Assembly: GCA_019653755.1 (NCBI GenBank)
Contig: BPCL01000001.1
Coordinates: forward strand, 303,980 to 367,979
DNA from: Woeseia sp.
GTDB lineage: Bacteria; Pseudomonadota; Gammaproteobacteria; Steroidobacterales; UBA11654
DNA length: 64,000 nucleotides
Reading direction: 5' to 3'
The notes below the pieces were generated by a model. It worked only from the letters and a program-made list of their open reading frames with translations. It searched no databases and was not told the DNA's origin. The translations under genes were made by a program, and so were the position numbers. This document shows positions 59,530-64,000 of this stretch, one piece after another; the first letter of the stretch is position 1; each line of letters opens with the position of its first letter.

Positions 59530-62272
59530 TTAGAACTTGTAGGTTACTCTCGCTCCTACAACTCTAGTTTCACCCATATAGATTGAGTGAGCACCAGCTA
59601 GAAGTGGAGTATCAAATCCACCTACAGCAATGTTCTCGTCTGTAATATTACGTCCATAGATCAATGCAGTCAGGTTACCTGTGGTAATACCTATTCTTGC
59701 ATTTACTCTGGCATTACCTTCTTGGAAGTCTATTGGATCCAAGTCACCAGTGTATCCATAGTCATCGAAGAAGTTGTAATCAACTCCTGCGAACAGAACC
59801 ATACCATTCGCTAATGGCTGATTGTAATCTATGAGTAATGAACCGTTGTAATCCCCAACTCCTAAATCAGCACCAGATAAGTCCTGATTACCGCCTGCAT
59901 AGAATCCAGCTCCGTTCCAAACAATCCTACACTTCCAGTTGGGTCAGTTACATTAGGCCCAAATGTGGCTGTTGAGATTGTTTGCGGGTCATAACCGTTA
60001 GCTGCGCCTGCTGCGCCTCTAAAAAAGGCCACTTGATTCTCAGTACAAGCTGCAGTTGTATACTCTTTATACTTAGCATCTAGATAAGCTGCTGCAAGAG
60101 TCATTCTGAGTCTATCAGTAGCTTGCCAGATCAAGTCAATTTCAAGAGTATTGATTTCTGAAGATGCGGCGTTACCGACAACAAAGCCTGTGCCTTGGAA
60201 TGTTGATACCTGTTGGTTATCAAAATTAGCATTAGCTAATGCCCAGTTAAACTGGATGTTATCACCAAAAGTATGCTTACCACCTATCTCTACAGATTCT
60301 GAGGTTTCATCATCGTATTCAAACGACGGATCAGGCTCAGATGGAATTGGTACTTTTTGACCACCCACATTCATAAACATTGGATTTTGATCATCAGCGG
60401 CGTTAAATCCACCACTCTTATACCCTTTATTGAAACTTAAATAGAGCATGTGATCATCACCATATCTTTTTTCAATTTGGATAGAAGGCAACCAGTGTTC
60501 GGTGTCTCTTTGTGGTACATCACAAAATCATGCGCCCAAGTATCATAAGATGCGCCTAGAATTCCTGCGATAAACGCGCTTGGGTTACAATTCTGTAGCC
60601 CTGTAGTATCAGCACCCAAACAAGTTCCAGCAATAATATGCTTGCTTTCTCTAACGTATCGAACACCCATAGTTAATTCGACACTATCACTGATATCCGT
60701 AGTGAATTGACCAAAGATTGCTTTAGCATCTGTCTCTTGAGTCCAGTAACCAATTCTCGTCAAATGATTAAAAGCGTTTTGAAGAGCACATGGAGGCAGA
60801 CTCGTACCGGCATAAGTATTAAAAGCTACTTCGACTTCACAACTATCATTCATATAAAGCGGTGCTCCAGGAGCCCACACCATTCCATTAGAATATGGAC
60901 CAGTTCCAGGAACTGCTCCAGCTCCTAGTGGGAACGGAAACGGGTTAGTCCCTCCACTGGGTAAAGCTAATAAGGTGGATGGCGGGATTGTAAATAATGT
61001 TTTATAAGGCAACATACCCATGCTGTTTAAAACACCAACTAATCCGCCAAGAGATCCATCAAGATCGATCAAACGATCGATGTCTTGCATTTGGTCATCC
61101 CAATAAGCACCTACTGTCCATTGCACATCAGCATCAGCTGCTGAACTCAATCTAATTTCGACACTATCTTGTTCATACTCAGACCAGTCGTCTCTTGATA
61201 CAAGTTGGAACGGACCAAAGTCTGCATCAATACCATCGATATAATCGTACTTAGCATTACCAATAGTAGCTTTCATATTCATGCCATTAGCCATGTCATA
61301 ACTAATATTAATCGCTGTATCAGAAGTATTGGTTTGTGTACCAACCGGGTTTATACCCAAAGTTTGCATAGCACCTTTAGTGGCACCCGTATTAAGATCT
61401 TCACCACCTACGAATGTCCCTACATTAGCAACAAAACTTGGGAAGAAATTCTGTGCAACCAGAAAAGCCAGTCCAGATGTTGGTGTTGGAGGCATAGCCA
61501 TATCAAAGGTTTTTTGTACAACTGTACTGCCAACCCTAATGTGCTCTCCATCAGTGTGTTTGATATCAATTCTTAAATCATCACTTGGTTGCCAAGCAGC
61601 GCTGAATCTGAGCATTTGCTCATCAGCAGTTGGTCCGGTAGTACCTAGGTAAGCATTAGTGATGTAGCCATCATCTTCTCGGTCTTTAAAAGAGAGTCTA
61701 ACTGCAAAATTATCACCTGCTGGAATATTAAGATGTCCATCAATGATATTAGCACTGTTCTCATCTTCAACAGCCAATGAAATTTGACCGCCAAAATCAC
61801 CACCAATTTCAGGTTTAGCTGAGATAACATTTATGGCGCCAGTCAAAGTATTCTTTCCGAACAGAGTACCTTGAGGTCCACGAAGTACCTCCACCCTTTC
61901 AACATCAAATAGTCCAGTTCTAAACTGACGGCCCTTAGCTAAGTGGACACCGTCAACAAACAGACCTACTGATTGTTCAAAAGATTGGTTAGCCCCTACT
62001 CCGACACCCCTCATAGATGCTATCGTAGAAATAGCATTCTCAGAGACATTAAAGTTAGGTATATATTGGCCAATATCTTTAAGATCATGTAATCCTGCTT
62101 CCTGGATTTTATCACCACTTATAACGCTAACAGAAACCGAGACGTCTTGGAGACTCTCTTCTTTCTTTGTAGCTGTGACGATGATTTCTTCCAATTCAGC
62201 AGCGTGAATATTTGTTATCGCAAACATAACAGATGCTGTTACTGCGATAGCCGAGCTTATTAGTCGCTTCAT
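59530..62272 (-). CDS. TonB-dependent outer membrane receptor (frame breaks)
   Basis: Signal peptide (ISSAIAVTASVMFAITNIHA), then a TonB-box-like EEIIVTATKKEESLQDVSVS, plug domain (VERVEVLRGPQGTLFGKNTL, GAINVISAKPEIGGDFG) and a long barrel ending in VGARVTYKF with terminal Phe. Frame breaks lie near 60480 and 59925. About 914 residues. The FGKNTLTGAINV pattern is typical of receptors for organic substrates rather than classical siderophores. A GGGGGA site lies about 8 bases before the ATG. Confidence 0.92.
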
Positions 62273-62405
62273 AAGGTAATTCCCCCTAAATTTTTTCGAA
62301 GAACGAGTAATTTATATAAATCAGTCTTTAATTCTGCCTATATTTTCTAAGATAGCAAAGATTAAGTGGTCTTTTTTCCCCTATATTGGTGTTGTTTTTT
62401 AGCTA

Positions 62406-62427
62406 AACGCCTTTATCTATAGGTGTT
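62406..62427. repeat. short inverted repeat in the gap upstream of the TonB receptor
   Basis: AACGCCT and AGGTGTT form a 7-bp stem (one G-T pair) around an 8-base loop in the divergent 231-base gap 62273-62503. No T-tract follows on either strand. An operator or a chance repeat are both possible. Nothing else was recognised in this gap. Confidence 0.3.
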
Positions 62428-62503
62428 CTGAGTAAATTAATGAATTTGGTACAGAAACGCTCTGTTTTATGAAAAATCTTAAAAATTCTTATAAAATAAC
62501 ATC

Positions 62504-62905
62504 ATGATTCCACACAGAATATTTTTCATCATTTACCTTATACTCTGCCCCTTTGAAGTATATGCTACTAATCACTCGCAAAATCTAAGTTGTTTTCACA
62601 CGGATAATGGAAATAGGGTCGATAACTACTGGATAATCGATTCCACTCAAAAGATTGTTTCTTACTGGAACGAAACTCAAAATGTAATTGAAGAGTACAA
62701 AGTCACAAAACTGGATAATAAAACTGTGGCATGGAACCAAATGAAAAACGAACTAACTGTTTTTGTTCTTGATAAATACACAATGAGACAAAGTGGAACC
62801 ATAATATCCTCGACAATGGAGGGTAAATCAGAAATAAAAAAAAGATGGTTTGCGGACTGTGTTTTTTTAAGCAATGAAGAATTTAGAGCTAAGACTGAAA
62901 ATTAG
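62504..62905 (+). CDS. small secreted protein of unknown function
   Basis: 133 residues with a signal peptide (IFFIIYLILCPFEVYA). After cleavage two Cys remain, in NLSCFHTDNG and FADCVFLS, which may form one disulfide. YWIIDSTQKIVSYWNE in the middle recalls a similar stretch in the next gene. No family recognised. Divergent from the TonB receptor. Confidence 0.65.
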   Translation: MIPHRIFFIIYLILCPFEVYATNHSQNLSCFHTDNGNRVDNYWIIDSTQKIVSYWNETQNVIEEYKVTKLDNKTVAWNQMKNELTVFVLDKYTMRQSGTIISSTMEGKSEIKKRWFADCVFLSNEEFRAKTEN

Positions 62906-63310
62906 ATGAAGTATTTAAGACTGTCTATATCCATATTATTCTTAATCTCTCTACAGACACAGTCAGCCACTTGTGTTCCCTTTGCATCAACCGGTTTTAT
63001 TTCAGAAGGTAATGAGTACAAATTCAACATTAACAGTTGGAAAAATAAAGAATTCGAGAAAATTCCTTTCTTTCTTGCCATCGATCAAGAAAATCAAACA
63101 ATCAGTTACCTTAATCAAACTTACGACTGTGAATTAGAGATAGATGTCACATCATCAAAGAATTTTCATTGTCGAAACTCGTCTGGTACCTCAGCATTTA
63201 TTCTCAATTTATCCAACTACAACTACATGAGATATGTTGATTTATTTTCACCATCGAGTAATTTTGACACCTCTGTTGTTCAAATTGAGATTGGGAATTG
63301 TAAGGAATAG
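62906..63310 (+). CDS. small secreted protein of unknown function, possible paralogue
   Basis: 134 residues with a signal peptide (LSISILFLISLQTQSA). Cys in ATCVPFAST, YDCELEI, FHCRNSS and IGNCKE could form two disulfides. PFFLAIDQENQTISYLNQTY resembles the previous protein, so they may be distant tandem paralogues. Its ATG follows the preceding TAG directly. No family recognised. Confidence 0.65.
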   Translation: MKYLRLSISILFLISLQTQSATCVPFASTGFISEGNEYKFNINSWKNKEFEKIPFFLAIDQENQTISYLNQTYDCELEIDVTSSKNFHCRNSSGTSAFILNLSNYNYMRYVDLFSPSSNFDTSVVQIEIGNCKE

Positions 63311-63313
63311 ATA

Positions 63314-64000
63314 TTAGAAACCTTGAGAATCAGCAACCTCTTCTCTTACAGTATCCACACCACCTAATAATTGGCGATTTAAACCAATTCGCTTAAACCA
63401 ATAATGAAGACCTAATTCATCTGTAAAACCCCCTACCTCCATGGACTTCTGTTGAGGTCTTGGCTATGTAAGAGGCTACATCAGAGACATGCGCCTTTGA
63501 ATGCGATGCCATTAGATTGGATTCTTCAGGAATCTGATCCATAGAATGGGCGGAATACCATATTAATGAATAACAGGGTTCAAGATCAGCTGCCATCTTT
63601 GGGGGCACATATGTTTGACAGCCTGAAAACTACCTATCGCCCTGCCGAATTGCTTTCGCTGCATTGAGTATTCAACCGCTTTATCAATCATTACTTGGGC
63701 GGCGCCAAGTGAATCAGCAGCAATCATTAGCCGTCCTAGATCCACTAACCTTTGAGTATTGTCAGAGTTATTTTCTGGAGAATCTAAGCATTCAGCATTG
63801 ACATTGTTCATTTTCAATTCAACCACTGAGGTTGTCTTATCAACGGTGGTTAAATTAATTATTTCTAGTCCTGGATCATTGGAATTAATTATTGAAAGGA
63901 TGCCTGATGAGTCGCTAATAAGATAATGGGTAGCATTGGCAGCATCGATTACAAAAAGTGCTCTGCCGTTGATTTTCCCGTTTTCAAAAACAATTTCAGC
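63314..64000 (-). CDS. acyl-CoA dehydrogenase, partial (N-terminus outside window; frame breaks)
   Basis: C-terminal half of a flavoprotein acyl-CoA dehydrogenase. RLMIAADSLGAAQVMIDKAV, YSMQRKQFGRAIGSFQAVKH and TEVHGG-type signature near the end (EVHGGRGF, one extra G restores GGFTDELGLHYWFKRIGLNR). Ends ADSQGF at 63316-63314. Breaks lie near 63600 and 63432. It oxidises acyl-CoA in beta-oxidation-like steps, fitting the acyl-CoA synthetase and crotonase nearby. Convergent with the secreted gene, 3 bases apart. Confidence 0.88.

Noticed and set aside
61205..61652. Two overlapping plus-strand open frames opposite the TonB receptor
   Set aside because: Mirror of the receptor barrel; composition and lack of start context suggest shadow frames.
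1..64000. CRISPR arrays, insertion sequences, prophage or integrases
   Set aside because: No regularly spaced repeats, transposase motifs or phage genes were seen on either strand.
1..64000. Reassignment of TAA to an amino acid, to explain internal TAA codons
   Set aside because: TAA ends many intact conserved genes in the window, such as nuoB and dnaK, so it is a normal stop.

Overview
The window is an AT-rich, densely packed stretch of a gammaproteobacterial chromosome, most likely from an uncultured, streamlined marine lineage (SAR86-like or a relative). That placement is an inference from base composition, gene order, near-zero intergenic spacing, a TonB-dependent receptor, and luciferase-like and other lipid or small-molecule oxidation genes. 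The core gene order is the classical gammaproteobacterial one. No CRISPR array, insertion sequence, integrase or prophage gene was seen.

Region 1 (1-23157, almost all on the minus strand) is a housekeeping supercluster. Read in transcription order it is hrcA-grpE-dnaK-dnaJ (heat shock), a YwaF-like membrane protein, carA-carB (carbamoyl phosphate), greA, rlmE, ftsH, glmM, tpiA, secG, tRNA-Leu(GAG), then nuoABCDEFGH (respiratory complex I), which runs off the left edge. Most neighbours overlap by 4-17 bases, so translation is probably coupled.

Region 2 (23243-28214) holds nadK-bamE facing ratA and a Na+-coupled NSS-family transporter, then smpB, a secreted CbiX-like protein, and the tmRNA gene ssrA (tag ANDNYALAA). 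SmpB and tmRNA are the two parts of trans-translation ribosome rescue.

Region 3 (28248-42535) mixes a membrane fatty-acid desaturase-like enzyme, agmatine-to-putrescine genes aguA-aguB, envelope proteins (SYLF, DUF1838, two lipoproteins), the periplasmic protease prc, an MFS exporter with a histidine-rich tail, orn/rsgA (divergent), recR and dnaX.

Region 4 (42613-64000) is accessory metabolism: a Baeyer-Villiger-type flavin monooxygenase, two short-chain dehydrogenases, a quinone oxidoreductase, an SMP-30-like propeller, a Tat-exported aminotransferase, dienelactone hydrolase, another alpha/beta hydrolase, two luciferase-like monooxygenases, a secreted M20 amidohydrolase, an acyl-CoA synthetase, a PaaG-like isomerase, an acyl-CoA dehydrogenase and a TonB receptor. 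Together they look like uptake plus ring or ketone oxidation plus beta-oxidation of an unidentified lipid-like or cyclic substrate.

A strong caveat: about half of the genes, including essential ones, are interrupted by single-base frame breaks, many in short homopolymers, and restoring one base recovers conserved protein sequence. This looks like sequence error rather than gene decay, so broken genes are annotated as whole CDS spans with the break positions given. No gene-free stretch exceeds about 300 bases; the longest is 62273-62503.
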